DNA of 64,000 nucleotides from Parietichytrium sp. I65-24A (taxonomy: Eukaryota > Sar > Bigyra > Thraustochytrida > Thraustochytriidae). The stretch is taken from NCBI GenBank assembly GCA_012862575.1, contig BLSF01000037.1, positions 124,001-188,000 on the forward strand, in the 5' to 3' direction. Both the position numbers and the translations under genes were made by a program. This document shows, in pieces, positions 45,568 through 55,366 of the stretch (positions are counted from its first letter, which is position 1; each line of letters opens with the position of its first letter). The notes beneath the pieces are model-generated. The model worked only from the letters and a program-made list of their open reading frames with translations, had not been told where the DNA came from and did no database searches.

Positions 45568-46809
45568 CGCAGAGAGCATCGCAGCTTGCTGCTTTGGACG
45601 TTCTTGCGGCTGTCCCTATTTGCTCTTCTTTGTCTCTTACTTTGGTTCATCTACTTCACCTGTACCCTGCACTTCACATCTCGGGCGTTCGAAAGAAAGC
45701 CTTCGCTAAACTGTCTCATTTCAATTGAATACATAGATAAACTTACCGTTAACTACTCGAAAGTTGCCATTTTTCGTCGAGACCAATTCAACGCGCAACC
45801 AACACTCTCGTGGGCTGAAACCCAGCTTGTCAGATTTCGATCTGCAACTAAGACGATCCAGCATGCACGGAGCAATATTTAGAGTGCTTAATTCACGGTC
45901 AGGCGCCAAGTCATAGTCTATTTTGAAGCTCTAGAGCAAATTTGCGAGTTGTTTAAAACCACACGCAGTGCTCAATTTCTGGTTCGGTTCAACATCAATT
46001 GTTGGTGGCACGTATTTCTCTTCACACGGACCCTGGCATGGGAACAGTTTCAGCATATCTGAACCAGACCAAGTTCATTTCATCTTTACAGTTAGTGAGA
46101 GTTGCCTGTGTATGTTCAACGAGCAAGTGCAACCTTCTCTTGAATCTCTGTCTGGCTTTTAATTAAAAAAGAAACAAACGACTCCTGAAGTCTTCCCTCA
46201 CTACTTTCGACTCGAGAGCGTGTCCATGCACATCTCCCCGACGGCATCTATACCGTCAGGACAAAGATAACCACTCGCAGTCGCCATGGCCTTCCATCAG
46301 AAAGGTTGCCTCCCGACAATCGATTCACGTCAAAGCTCTTCCGGTACGTTCCACATGTGTGTCCAAACACACATCCATCATGCCCCACAACCTATCAGTG
46401 AGTTGTGTCACTTCATCCGCCATAAGCCCGAAGTTTCGAGCGCCATCTCTACGTGAAAATCGCTGAAAAGGTTTTTTTCGTCTGTTTTCTTCACTGTCTC
46501 AGACACCTTTACCAACTGTTAACAATTATCAAATACAGCGCTCGATGATACCACCAAGATTTCTCCTCGGGCGTCTACCTAACTTTTCAGTCCAGTTACT
46601 CGTAGTACTTGCACCATAGACCCACAGACCCACTCTAGACGTTTGCAGTCACAAGATATATTTCCTACGAAGGTCCTCGAGTACCTTTAGTACCGCCCAA
46701 AAGGTCCTCGGCCAAACCTGTCCTAATTGTCTCTATACAGAAGAAACGGGGTTGGACAACTCACTCACACGTTTTGGCAAGACAGGAGCTAGCTTGTCTC
46801 TCGAGAGAA
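45568..46809. other. spacer, no supported gene
   Basis: Contains the 3' flank of the Mpv17-like gene and the upstream region of the SET gene. Frames are under 100 codons and unrecognised. Confidence 0.6.
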
Positions 46810-47885
46810 ATGGAAGCTCTACTCACGTGGGTGCGTGGGCACTGCGAGAACCCCAAGCACAAGGAGATATGGGCCGATGCCGCCAAGGTCGGGCACGTTG
46901 TGGTTGACGGCTCGGAGAATGGGGACCGAGTGCTGGTTGCACAGGGCGAACTGGCTAAAGGACTGCGGCTGCCGCTGCCTCCTGCGTGCGTGCTCACCGA
47001 TGTAAAAGTGCAGGAGTCGCCGGTTGGCAAGGCGTTGAAAGGTTTGGACATGTTCACGCTGTTTGCGGTGTTCCTGGTTGCGCAGGATCGTCTCGGCGAG
47101 CAGTCCGAGTGGAAGGAGTACGTGAATCTCCTTCCGCGAGATATTAACTTTCATCCGATTACGTGAGTTGCAAAGAGACGGTGTGAGTGTGGACGGGGGG
47201 GAAAAACTAAAATGTCAGCTATTTGCTTGAGCCTGGCTGACAACGACCTCTTTTGTAGATTTATGCAGCGCTTGCACCTAATACCAGAGCTTGACGCTGC
47301 GGTTAAGGGGGAACAGCTTCTGCACAGAGCTCTTCAAGCTCAAGATGAAAAGCTTCGTCGCGAGTATGAGATGTCTCAAAAGCTTCTAGGCCTTCACTGC
47401 AAGAAGGACTCCGAACTAGCAAAGATATTTGCGGAGAAACCACTCGAATACTCAGAATTCCTGTGGGGAAGTTGTATGGTGATCTCCCGAGCGTTCAACA
47501 TGGAAGAGCCAAAGCTCATGTGTATGCTCCCTTTCGTGGATTCAATGAACCACAACTCCAAGAACCCCACGGTAGTTTGGCGACCGAAACTTCCCCACGG
47601 ATTTTTTATTAGTACCATGGCCCGGAAACTTGAGCCAGGCGAAGGTAAGTTGTACTGGCACCCATTCTTCTCGCACGGGACACCGCGACTCGCTTTTTCT
47701 GACGCCGCGTGTTGTACTTTTGATCAAAAGAACTCTGTGCCAATTACCATCAAGGACAGGTATCCACGGCTCAGTCCAAATCACTCGACGATGTGAAACA
47801 ATACGTCATGTACGGGTTCGTAGAATCGGCCGCATTTGAAGCCGTGATCAAGGCCTCGGCAATCCGTCCCAAGGCCGCTAGTTAG
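46810..47885 (+). CDS. SET-domain protein lysine methyltransferase (SETD3/SETD6/LSMT type), three exons
   Basis: Exons 46810-47162, 47259-47644 and 47731-47885 join in phase (introns 96 and 86 bases; donors GTGAGT and GTAAGT) to give 297 residues. The SET core is split: the N-terminal part has DRVLVAQGELAKGLRLPLPPACVLT, then SEWKEYVNLLP, the central helical insert, EFLWGSCMVISRAF, the pseudoknot LPFVDSMNHNSKNP (D-x-x-N-H) and, after the second intron, ELCANYHQGQ...YVMYGFVE, matching the GEEL-x-x-x-Y-x..YGFV end of SET. The third exon is found only by splicing. The protein is shorter than SETD3 (about 600) and the Rubisco-type C-terminal substrate domain is nearly absent, so the substrate is open. 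The ATG at 46810 (GAAATGG) replaces an upstream TTG. Confidence 0.85.
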
Positions 47886-48912
47886 TCTCTCATCTGTAAT
47901 CACCTCATAGAAAACTCCTCCCTGTGTTTCGAGTTTCCGTAACTCACCACTGCAGACAAATTATCATACCAAAACTTTCCAGTTCAGACGTGGACGATGC
48001 AACGAACATTTGGTCCAATATTCATCTCCCCGAGCTCACCCACATCATCACAACACCCGTTTCAAACTCGAATATCCCGTACTCTTACTGTTAACAGTAA
48101 CCGCCCATACGTTTACTGTGCCAGCAACTTGAAAGCCAGAGGGGAGTAGGGGAGTGGAGTAAGAATACCACTCGAAACAACCTAGAACTACCTAGCGCAT
48201 CCAGTAGTCCAGGTAGGCACTATGGAGAAGGGAGAAAGGTCACGTATGCATGGGACCCTTCGTTACGCGATCCGCGACAGGCGAAATTGGTGGCCTGAGA
48301 AAGTAAAGAAACTATAGAAACTACAACTTGTACAGGAAACAGGAACAGAGACAACAGATGACAACAGAGTCAAGAGAGACTACAGAGACTGGCAACGAGG
48401 AAAAGCAAATGTACAGCGAAACAAAGAGAGAGAAAGAGAGAGAGACAGAGTAACAGAGTAACAGAGTAAGAGCAGGCAGACCACTCACAAGACGCGGACT
48501 TAGAAAGTGTCCTCGCTGCGCCTGCGGACTCTCTGCGCGTCCTGGGAGCATTCGCGAGAAGGGAGAGCTGAGCATTGCAGAGATCTGGTAGATCTGGTAG
48601 ATCTGGTGTGGGGACTGCACAAGCGGGTTCTTTTGCAGCTTGTGGCCGACCCGCGCCGCGGGTTTCGAGTTCGGGTTCTGGTTAGTTTGGAGTTTGAGTT
48701 TGAGTTCAAGTTGGAGCTGGAGATTGAGTTGGAGCTGGAGTTTGGTTCTGCCTTCGCACGGCGTGGTGCGTGGTGCGTGGTGCGTGGTGATTGGTTTCTG
48801 GTTTCTGGTGGCTGCCGTTCCTGTCGAAAGTTGGCTTCTAGACCTGCGTCCTTCTGTGTGGCGTCAGACTGTCCTGGAAGCAGGGACTGCGAACGCTGGC
48901 CCATTGCGGCAC
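47886..48912. other. spacer with repeats before the PPR-SMR gene
   Basis: GA/ACAGAGTA-rich units (48425-48475), three AGATCTGGT units (48578-48607), GAGTTTGAGTT/GAGCTGGAG units (48660-48760) and four GTGCGTG(GT) units (48764-48792) lie in the upstream region. The frame 48640-48912 is open but starts at TTG and encodes these repeats as a W/S-rich stretch, so it is treated as untranslated. Confidence 0.65.
48425..48792. repeat. cluster of short tandem repeats before the PPR-SMR gene
   Basis: Four different repeat types follow each other (GA-rich, AGATCTGGT, GAG(T/C)T(T/G)GAG, GTGCGTG), 120-490 bases before the start codon. Confidence 0.75.
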
Positions 48913-51648
48913 ATGCTTTCCGTACTATGGCGCAGAGGTGCACCTGCTGCCAGCGGCGTAGTAAGGCTGAAGCGGCCGGTGCGAGGACTGCAGTGCGATC
49001 ATTTGCGATGGGTTAGTAAAAGCTCCGCTGCGGACGGCGATGCCTTTAAAAACCGAGGGGCGGTGCGGACTGCTCAGCAGGAGAAGGGCATTGACAGGAG
49101 CAAGAACGGCGAGGGCTCCAAAAGCCGTAGAGCTAATGGCCCGGACGTGGTGCCAACTCGAGCAAGCAAGAAGAGGAGGGGAAGAGGACCTGCTCCAGAG
49201 ACAGGAAAGACCCAAAACACTTCCGCCGGAGCTGCGGATGCATCTGGGGGCACACGGAACGGTTCGAGAGCGCCTCGGCCTAAAGCGACGTATCCCACTC
49301 GTAGTTCAAAGAAGAAGCAGCTTGAGAGGGGGAAGCCAAAGCAGACCCCTTCAACACAGCGCGTCAATAAGGACCAGGGAACGTTTGGCTCGACACCGAG
49401 CGCACATCGTCCTAATCAGTTTGTATCTGCGTCTTTGGACGACTTGACTCAAAATGCTGAAGATGAAAAGTATCTTCGAGACTACGACGATCCCGAGGTG
49501 CTCTCAGAGAACCTGAGCCGCTCATACGGAGAATATTTCTTGAACGAGGAAGAAGAGGAGCTAGAGTGGTCATCACCTGGAGAGAAAACCCTGCGGGGCC
49601 GGATGATGAAAAAAGCCCACTCCACGGAAGACGAGCGAACTGCAAGCGAGACAAGCGCAAAGTGCGCTGCGGCCCTCCAGGCGATTAGCAATGGGCAGCA
49701 CGCGACTGCACAAGCTCTGGCGGTGCAGGCTTTTCTTTTTGCTTCTCAGTCAGCTTCCAAGTTTCGCGCAGAAGGCAAATTTGAAATGAGCACTTCTGAG
49801 GTGATCGATCTAACTAGGTTAGCTATGGCCCTTTGTGGCCAGATAGAAAATACAGTGTCGGGGAAAGCTTCCATCCGGCTGTTCCCGGCGGCGCTGGCGC
49901 AATTCCCTTTTGTTATAGTTTTTGAGACTCTATTAGACCTTAGCTGGTGGGGCAGTGCCGAAAGTTTGCTGGGAATGATGGAAAGACATGTCATTCCGCT
50001 CGAGACTCGTCCACAGACACTCTCCGAGGACTTGGCCAAGATGCTGGAGCTCACTTGCACCGTTGGCATGCATCCACCTTTCCCCAAGGACACCATTCCA
50101 ATCGCGTTCCATCTTCTAAATATTCAGAAAGATCCTCTCTTGCAAAATCGCCGGAGAGGTGTCCGTCCGTTTGAAGAGAGCATCAAATATAACAACGTGA
50201 CGCGCCTGTGCCTTTGTCACTTTGATGTTCACGAGGACAAGACACTCATCACACACGTCCTGTCCTTGCACAACGAAATGGAGATGCGGGGTCTGCGGCC
50301 AACGGTCTCCTCGTGGAGCAACATAATGCATGCATATGGGAGACTCGGTAGACTTGACAAGGTGATGGAGATCTTCCACAAGCTCCTCGAGCAGCAAGTG
50401 CCTCCCCACAGATCCATCGCGAATGCCCTGGTGGAAATGTGTTGCCGCTGTGGGGATATCGATAGGGCTGAGCAGATTCTCGACAACATGAGGTTCAGGA
50501 CACCTTGGAAACTCGGCGAAGACTACGAGCAGCCTCTAGTAAATGTGCTCTGGAACAAAACGCTTGGGTACAACAACTACGGCTATGAAGAGGAGCCTGC
50601 TCTTTATTCGCACCGATCTCTTTTGCACAACCCTCAAGCTACGAAAGCAAACGCTGGAGTGTCGCTTTCCAAAAGCCCGAATTCTGCGCAACCCTCTGAT
50701 GGGCCAGCTTTCGACAAGTCTCCAACGAACTCGCCCGCGGGAACTGCCTACTTTGCCAGACAGAACACACGTGAGCACGACACGGGTGCGGACAATCGAG
50801 GGGAAAAGGGCGAAAACGAACCACGGCCGTCCGATCAACGGGAGTGGCTGTGGCCGAGTCCCACCGCAAATGTGTACAACCGACTGATGAAAGCGTATTC
50901 GGACCTGAAGAACATTGACAAAGTGCATTCACTATACGTAGATATGAAAGCAAGAGGTATCCCGTCTGACGGCGCTACCTCTTCGATCTTGAGTGCTGCT
51001 TTCGAGGGCAGTCCGTACGGCTATGAGCTTATGCGCCTTGAGTGTCCGGAGAGGGTGCCTCTGTTGGACACGTTTCGTCACCACAAAAACTGGGCATTAG
51101 ACGAAGGAATGTTTGGAGGTGCCAATTCGGCGGACTCGGATGGGTTTACAAATAAGGTGGATTTGCATGGGCTCTCTCGTTCGCAGGCTACAATCGTTGT
51201 CGGTGCTTATTTAGATGCCATCGGTAATGCGCTCCAGGATATGCAAAAGTTCCGAAAAGAAAAAGGTATGCCTCCTCTTCACACTGAAGCTCATGAGGCT
51301 GCCATTCGTGCTAGGGATGGTGTAGAGGAGCTTTCCCCATACGCCTGCTTGATAATTGTGACGGGGAGAGGCGTCGGGGACGAGAAGAGCGGGAGAAAAG
51401 GTCCTGTCTTGCGTCAAAGAATAGGCAAGTACTTGAGTGCGAGAAAGATTGACTTTTTCACCCCGCGCAACAACTCTGGACGAATCTTGGTTCCAATTTC
51501 TTCTATTCAGAAATCGTTCGAGCTGAAGAGGGAGAAAGAAACCCAACTATTGAATGAGGGGAAGAAGACCATGCAATTCTTTGCCTCTTTGGCAGGTCTA
51601 TCTACTTTGGCGCTCTTTCCGTTTATCGTGTCCAGCTTTACGTATTGA
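48913..51648 (+). CDS. PPR-SMR protein, probably mitochondrial, with hydrophobic C-terminal tail
   Basis: The 911-residue product starts MLSVLWRRGAPAASGVVRLKRPVRG, arginine-rich without acidic residues, as expected of a mitochondrial presequence. Residues ~60-220 are basic and low complexity. Pentatricopeptide units lie at about 445-520 (RGLRPTVSSWSNIMHAYGRL, VPPHRSIANALVEMCCRCG) and about 655-700 (TANVYNRLMKAYSDLKNIDKV, RGIPSDGATSSILSAAF), which bind single-stranded RNA. The Smr domain at about 748-860 has D750-L-H-G and T817-G-R-G, the two signature motifs of this (often nuclease) domain. The final ~25 residues (FFASLAGLSTLALFPFIVSSF) are a hydrophobic segment that could anchor it to a membrane. 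Family role: organelle RNA processing or ribosome rescue. The TTG start at 48640 was rejected in favour of ATG 48913. No intron is needed. Confidence 0.88.
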   Translation: MLSVLWRRGAPAASGVVRLKRPVRGLQCDHLRWVSKSSAADGDAFKNRGAVRTAQQEKGIDRSKNGEGSKSRRANGPDVVPTRASKKRRGRGPAPETGKTQNTSAGAADASGGTRNGSRAPRPKATYPTRSSKKKQLERGKPKQTPSTQRVNKDQGTFGSTPSAHRPNQFVSASLDDLTQNAEDEKYLRDYDDPEVLSENLSRSYGEYFLNEEEEELEWSSPGEKTLRGRMMKKAHSTEDERTASETSAKCAAALQAISNGQHATAQALAVQAFLFASQSASKFRAEGKFEMSTSEVIDLTRLAMALCGQIENTVSGKASIRLFPAALAQFPFVIVFETLLDLSWWGSAESLLGMMERHVIPLETRPQTLSEDLAKMLELTCTVGMHPPFPKDTIPIAFHLLNIQKDPLLQNRRRGVRPFEESIKYNNVTRLCLCHFDVHEDKTLITHVLSLHNEMEMRGLRPTVSSWSNIMHAYGRLGRLDKVMEIFHKLLEQQVPPHRSIANALVEMCCRCGDIDRAEQILDNMRFRTPWKLGEDYEQPLVNVLWNKTLGYNNYGYEEEPALYSHRSLLHNPQATKANAGVSLSKSPNSAQPSDGPAFDKSPTNSPAGTAYFARQNTREHDTGADNRGEKGENEPRPSDQREWLWPSPTANVYNRLMKAYSDLKNIDKVHSLYVDMKARGIPSDGATSSILSAAFEGSPYGYELMRLECPERVPLLDTFRHHKNWALDEGMFGGANSADSDGFTNKVDLHGLSRSQATIVVGAYLDAIGNALQDMQKFRKEKGMPPLHTEAHEAAIRARDGVEELSPYACLIIVTGRGVGDEKSGRKGPVLRQRIGKYLSARKIDFFTPRNNSGRILVPISSIQKSFELKREKETQLLNEGKKTMQFFASLAGLSTLALFPFIVSSFTY

Positions 51649-52007
51649 TAGTTTGTGTGCCTTACAATGATAGGTTCTTCATATTCCGATCACGTGTCTT
51701 CAGTTACTGTTTAAAAAGTTGGAAAGCTTTCTTTGGAGAGAGTGAAGCGTCCTGAAACTTGGAACGCGGTCCTTGTTGCATAGATTTATAACTTAGATAC
51801 ACATCATAATATCTATGTTTCACAAGTCTTGTCAATGAATCAAGAGAAGATTTTTTTTTTTGGCGAGAGAGAGAGAGAGAGAGCTGAAGCTTCCTGAAAC
51901 CTGGAACGCGGTCCTTGTTGCATATATTTACAGTCAAATACACATCATAATATATCTATGTTTTACAAGTCTTGTCAATCAACTAAGCGAAAGAAAAGCT
52001 GGTGATG
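51649..52007. repeat. ~104-base imperfect direct duplication between two convergent genes
   Basis: Copy 1 (about 51735-51837) and copy 2 (about 51876-51979) share CCTGAAAC(T/C)TGGAACGCGG, TCCTTGTTGCATA, ATACACATCATAATAT and ACAAGTCTTGTCAAT in the same order. A (GA)n run (51864-51883) and a T run separate them. Divergence is about one base in eight. The duplication fills most of the spacer between the stops of the PPR-SMR (plus) and GST-kappa-like (minus) genes, so it lies in both 3' untranslated regions. Confidence 0.85.
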
Positions 52008-53402
52008 TTACATTCGTGGGCGCACGGTGGTGTGCGATTCGGAGTCAATCGCGCCATGTATGGAACGCTCCATCGCAATTGCCAAAGTGTTGGCGGACGC
52101 GAGCAGGTCAGACACCACATTTGCGCGGTCTTGGCCCCAAATAACTTCGCTGTTATTAACTCGGTAAGACGGTACCCCACAGGTCCCAAGCTGGATGGCC
52201 TCCTCGGTATTTTGTTTGAGAAGGTCTTTCACTGCCTTTGAGTTTGCCTCTGAGACGAGATACTCTGCGTCAAAGTCGTGCTGTTGCAACACCTGTATCA
52301 GGACGTTCTCGTCTCCGATGTTGCGACCCTCGACCCAAGCGGCGTGGTACAAGATGGGCACCACTTTGGGGTCCACCAAGCTCACACGAAGAGGCAAGAC
52401 GGTTCGAATCGGGAATCCCTCGGGGAACTGCAAAGCAACGTCACCATGAAACTTGCGCCAGTCGGCCATGTCCAGAGCGCCGTATTCGCGCTTGGCTTGC
52501 GAGATTGCGAACATGGGCACATTCGGCGTACCAATGGCTCGGAAGAGCGCTCCGAGCAGAATCGGTTTGAACGTCAGTTTTGCTCGGTGCCTGTCAGCGA
52601 GGCCCTGGACTTGTGTGAACCCGAGGTAGCTCCAGGGCGAAGAAAAGTCGTGAAAGAATTGAAGCTCAGTCCCGACCTCCTTCTCCGGAGTCAGGACATT
52701 AAGGAGCTGGAGGGGCTGGCCCATGGCGTGATTGCCGGGCACACCGAGAGCACGAGCGACGAAGAACATGCGATCCTGGCCACAGAACATGCGCTCTTGG
52801 CCATCGTATTCGACAATGAACGATGGAGCCCCGAAACCGCCCTTAGAGAGCAGCCAGTCAGTGTTCCGCTCGAGCTGCTGCTTACTCGCCGGCGCGTTGA
52901 TTAATTCGAACGCATTCTCCACCCCTTCCGCGGCGGCGATGGCCGCAAGCACGCTGCGGTCCGAAAGGTCCAGGTTCTTCTCCCAGAAAGCCTTGTAAAA
53001 GGCCAGCGCCAGTGCGGCCCTCTCGCTCCCGTTTCGCACGCCGCATAACAGCAGCATGCAGTCTAGCGTCGGGGCCGGCTGCTTCTCGATCCAGCCCGCA
53101 TCAGCATCCACATCCACATTCAAGCTAACGCCGATCCGATCCGCCTCGCGTTGAAGGTCCCTCGAGAGCAACCGCTTCTTCTTCTCCGCCATTCCGTTCT
53201 TCCCATTGCCGCTTCCGTTCGACTGCGCCTCGCCGCCCGGTTCGCTCAGTCGCTGCAGCAGCGTCGGCATCCACTCGACGTGCACCGCGTCGGCATTTGG
53301 CGTCGCGGACTCCAGCGCAGACTCCAGCGCGCGCATGCGCTGCGACGCGAGGTATGCGTGCGGGCAGCACACGTCAAAGCAGAACGTTAGCTTGCGCGTC
53401 AT
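52008..53402 (-). CDS. tandem GST-kappa / HCCA-isomerase-like (DsbA-fold) protein
   Basis: The 464-residue protein contains two DsbA-type thioredoxin-fold domains of the glutathione S-transferase kappa / 2-hydroxychromene-2-carboxylate isomerase family. The first (about 1-220) begins KLTFCFDVCCPHAYLASQRM and ends GGFGAPSFIVEYDGQERMFCGQDRM; the second (about 235-450) begins ELQFFHDFSSPWSYLGFTQV and ends LGTCGVPSYRVNNSEVIWGQDR. The S-P-W-S-Y motif of the second matches the catalytic serine region of GST-kappa/HCCA isomerases, while the first has CCPHAY, so only the second may be catalytic in the classical way. The frame upstream to 53498 opens at GTG; the ATG at 53402 (MTRKLTF) is the first methionine. 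No PTS1 peroxisomal signal is seen at the C-terminus (PRM). It is convergent with the PPR-SMR gene. Confidence 0.85.
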   Translation of the reverse strand: MTRKLTFCFDVCCPHAYLASQRMRALESALESATPNADAVHVEWMPTLLQRLSEPGGEAQSNGSGNGKNGMAEKKKRLLSRDLQREADRIGVSLNVDVDADAGWIEKQPAPTLDCMLLLCGVRNGSERAALALAFYKAFWEKNLDLSDRSVLAAIAAAEGVENAFELINAPASKQQLERNTDWLLSKGGFGAPSFIVEYDGQERMFCGQDRMFFVARALGVPGNHAMGQPLQLLNVLTPEKEVGTELQFFHDFSSPWSYLGFTQVQGLADRHRAKLTFKPILLGALFRAIGTPNVPMFAISQAKREYGALDMADWRKFHGDVALQFPEGFPIRTVLPLRVSLVDPKVVPILYHAAWVEGRNIGDENVLIQVLQQHDFDAEYLVSEANSKAVKDLLKQNTEEAIQLGTCGVPSYRVNNSEVIWGQDRANVVSDLLASANTLAIAMERSIHGAIDSESHTTVRPRM

Positions 53403-53838
53403 GGTCGCTCTTGAGGGCGCCGCGAGAATAGGACGAAGATAGATGATGTCTCTCTGTGTCTCTTCCCGGGGCGCGCTGATGCGTAGTTCGCAAACCACGT
53501 GGACAACGCGCAGGGTCGCACCTGTAAATGCCTCGACTAGTCGTAGCTCGTCGCGAGTGAGGTTCCTCGCGCTGTCCTATGTTCGTACTGCGCTATGGTC
53601 GGACACGCACACAGCTCGGAAGCGACGCTACGTTGAAAAGTGAGTGGCGTCTTGTCTGGCCTTTCTGCTCACCTGCCCTGTCCTGTCCCGTTGCAATCTC
53701 GTCCTGTGAGAATGCGCTGCTCTCTCTGTCTTTGTGTCTCTCTCGCTACGCTCGTGGCTCTTTTGGCTCTGCCTTCAAACGAATGAACATTGAGTTGAAC
53801 AATGTTGTAACATGTTCAAAGATCGCGCCTACAGTGAA

Positions 53839-53870
53839 AGCAATAGATTGCAATAGATTGCAATAGATGA
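53839..53870. repeat. GCAATAGATT tandem repeat
   Basis: Three copies of a 10-base unit in the upstream region of the GST-kappa-like gene. Confidence 0.8.
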
Positions 53871-54023
53871 TAGATCGCAATAGTTCATCGTGTCTGTCCA
53901 TCGCTCAGGAGGCTTCCCGCGTTCAGACATTCTTGATCATCAAGCGATGGTTCGAGTTTCAACTTTCTAGTCCAGTGAACACGCAAGTTCAGGTTCGCAG
54001 GCCTCAATCAGAGCTACTATCCA

Positions 54024-54048
54024 CAATTCTCAATTCTCAATTCTCAAT
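54024..54048. repeat. CAATTCT tandem repeat
   Basis: Three copies of a 7-base unit in spacer DNA. Confidence 0.8.
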
Positions 54049-55366
54049 TTACACAACTCACGATTCACGTGTCCATTCACTACGTGAGCTGAGAGAGCTG
54101 AGCGTTGACCTTTGACTTTGAACATGAAAACTGACCCCACCTCGATCAGACTTCAAGTGACTTCGCTGTCTTACAGTCTCATCAGAGCGTCTCAGAGCAC
54201 ATTGTCTCAGAGAGATCTCAAAGGTCTGATTGATAGTGAGAATGAGGTCAGTCAGACTCGGCATTGCGAGATTCCAAAGACCCCAAAGATTCGGGAAAAG
54301 ATTCGCAATTGGATTAGTTCTCTGATCGAGAACAAAAGAAAGGAATGAATTTCTCCGAGTTCTCTTGTTCACGAGCAAATAGAACACGGTGTGCGCCAAG
54401 TACTTGAACTGACTTTTGAGAAGCCATTGTCCAATGATGTCCAATGTCGATTCGAGTTGAAAGAAGAAAGGAGTGTCATTTAGCATTTGGCGCACCTTCC
54501 TCAGCACAGAGACCGCTGCGAACAGAACGACGAGCACGAGCGGCCTGTGGACTTGGCGCGCGGCGGGCTCGAATGAATTTCTCCACAGCAACTCGGAAGC
54601 CAACTGGCTGGTTTGCTGGTTTCCTGGCTGACTGGCTGGCTGTGAAATACGAAATTACGCTCGAGAAAGCGTGACACACAGTGTGCGATGTGAGAGCCAT
54701 GCCACATGGACATCTAAGGACACTTTGTCGACCACTTTCGTACTACACACTCGCCCTCCCCTCCGGCCTCTCCGGCCCTCGCTCGTTAGCCGCATTTGAC
54801 ACACGTGGGTCCAGCCAGACTCACATGAAAGAGAGGAATGTCGAGACACAATGATAGCCAGAGTAAAAAACGAAAGTTGAAAACACGAAACATGCCATCC
54901 AGATGGAAATGCCAGAATAGAAGCTCAGTACAATAATTTGTTGTTTGTCGTTTGAACATTAATTGACTGTGAGTCCCATCTCCGCGAACGTGGTCGGTCT
55001 TCTTTGGCGGCAACTTGCGAGCTGTCGGGACTGTCGGGACGAGTTGCCGCGTTGGTTGCCGCATTGACCTGACAGTGAGTTACCATTGCCAGTGCACCTC
55101 GAAGCTTAGCGTCCTGTGGCGAGACTGTGGCGAGACACAAAAAAATCCTTCTCGCGATAACTTGGTTGCTACTGAGAGTACCTGAGTTAAAAGTGCAAGC
55201 CGAGAGAGCTCTCGCACAAAGCCACCACGCTTGCAGGCATTTGGGCCTGCGAGATAGTGCGAGGACAGAAGGAAGGACACCCACATAGGTTTCCTGGGGC
55301 CAGAGACCAGAGAGACCCAAAGGCGAGAATCGAGTGCTGAGAAATACTCAGGGGTGTAGAGAGAAA

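Larger units (their letters stand above)
53403..55366. other. divergent spacer between the GST-kappa-like gene and the methyltransferase gene
   Basis: No gene is supported; frames reach 181 codons on the minus strand (54058-54603) but are low complexity. Repeats: three GCAATAGATT units at 53839-53870 and three CAATTCT units at 54024-54048. Confidence 0.55.

Noticed and set aside
48640-48912. In-frame N-terminal extension of the PPR-SMR protein
   Set aside because: It begins with TTG and encodes repeat-derived W/S stretches; ATG 48913 yields a mitochondrial-type N-terminus.
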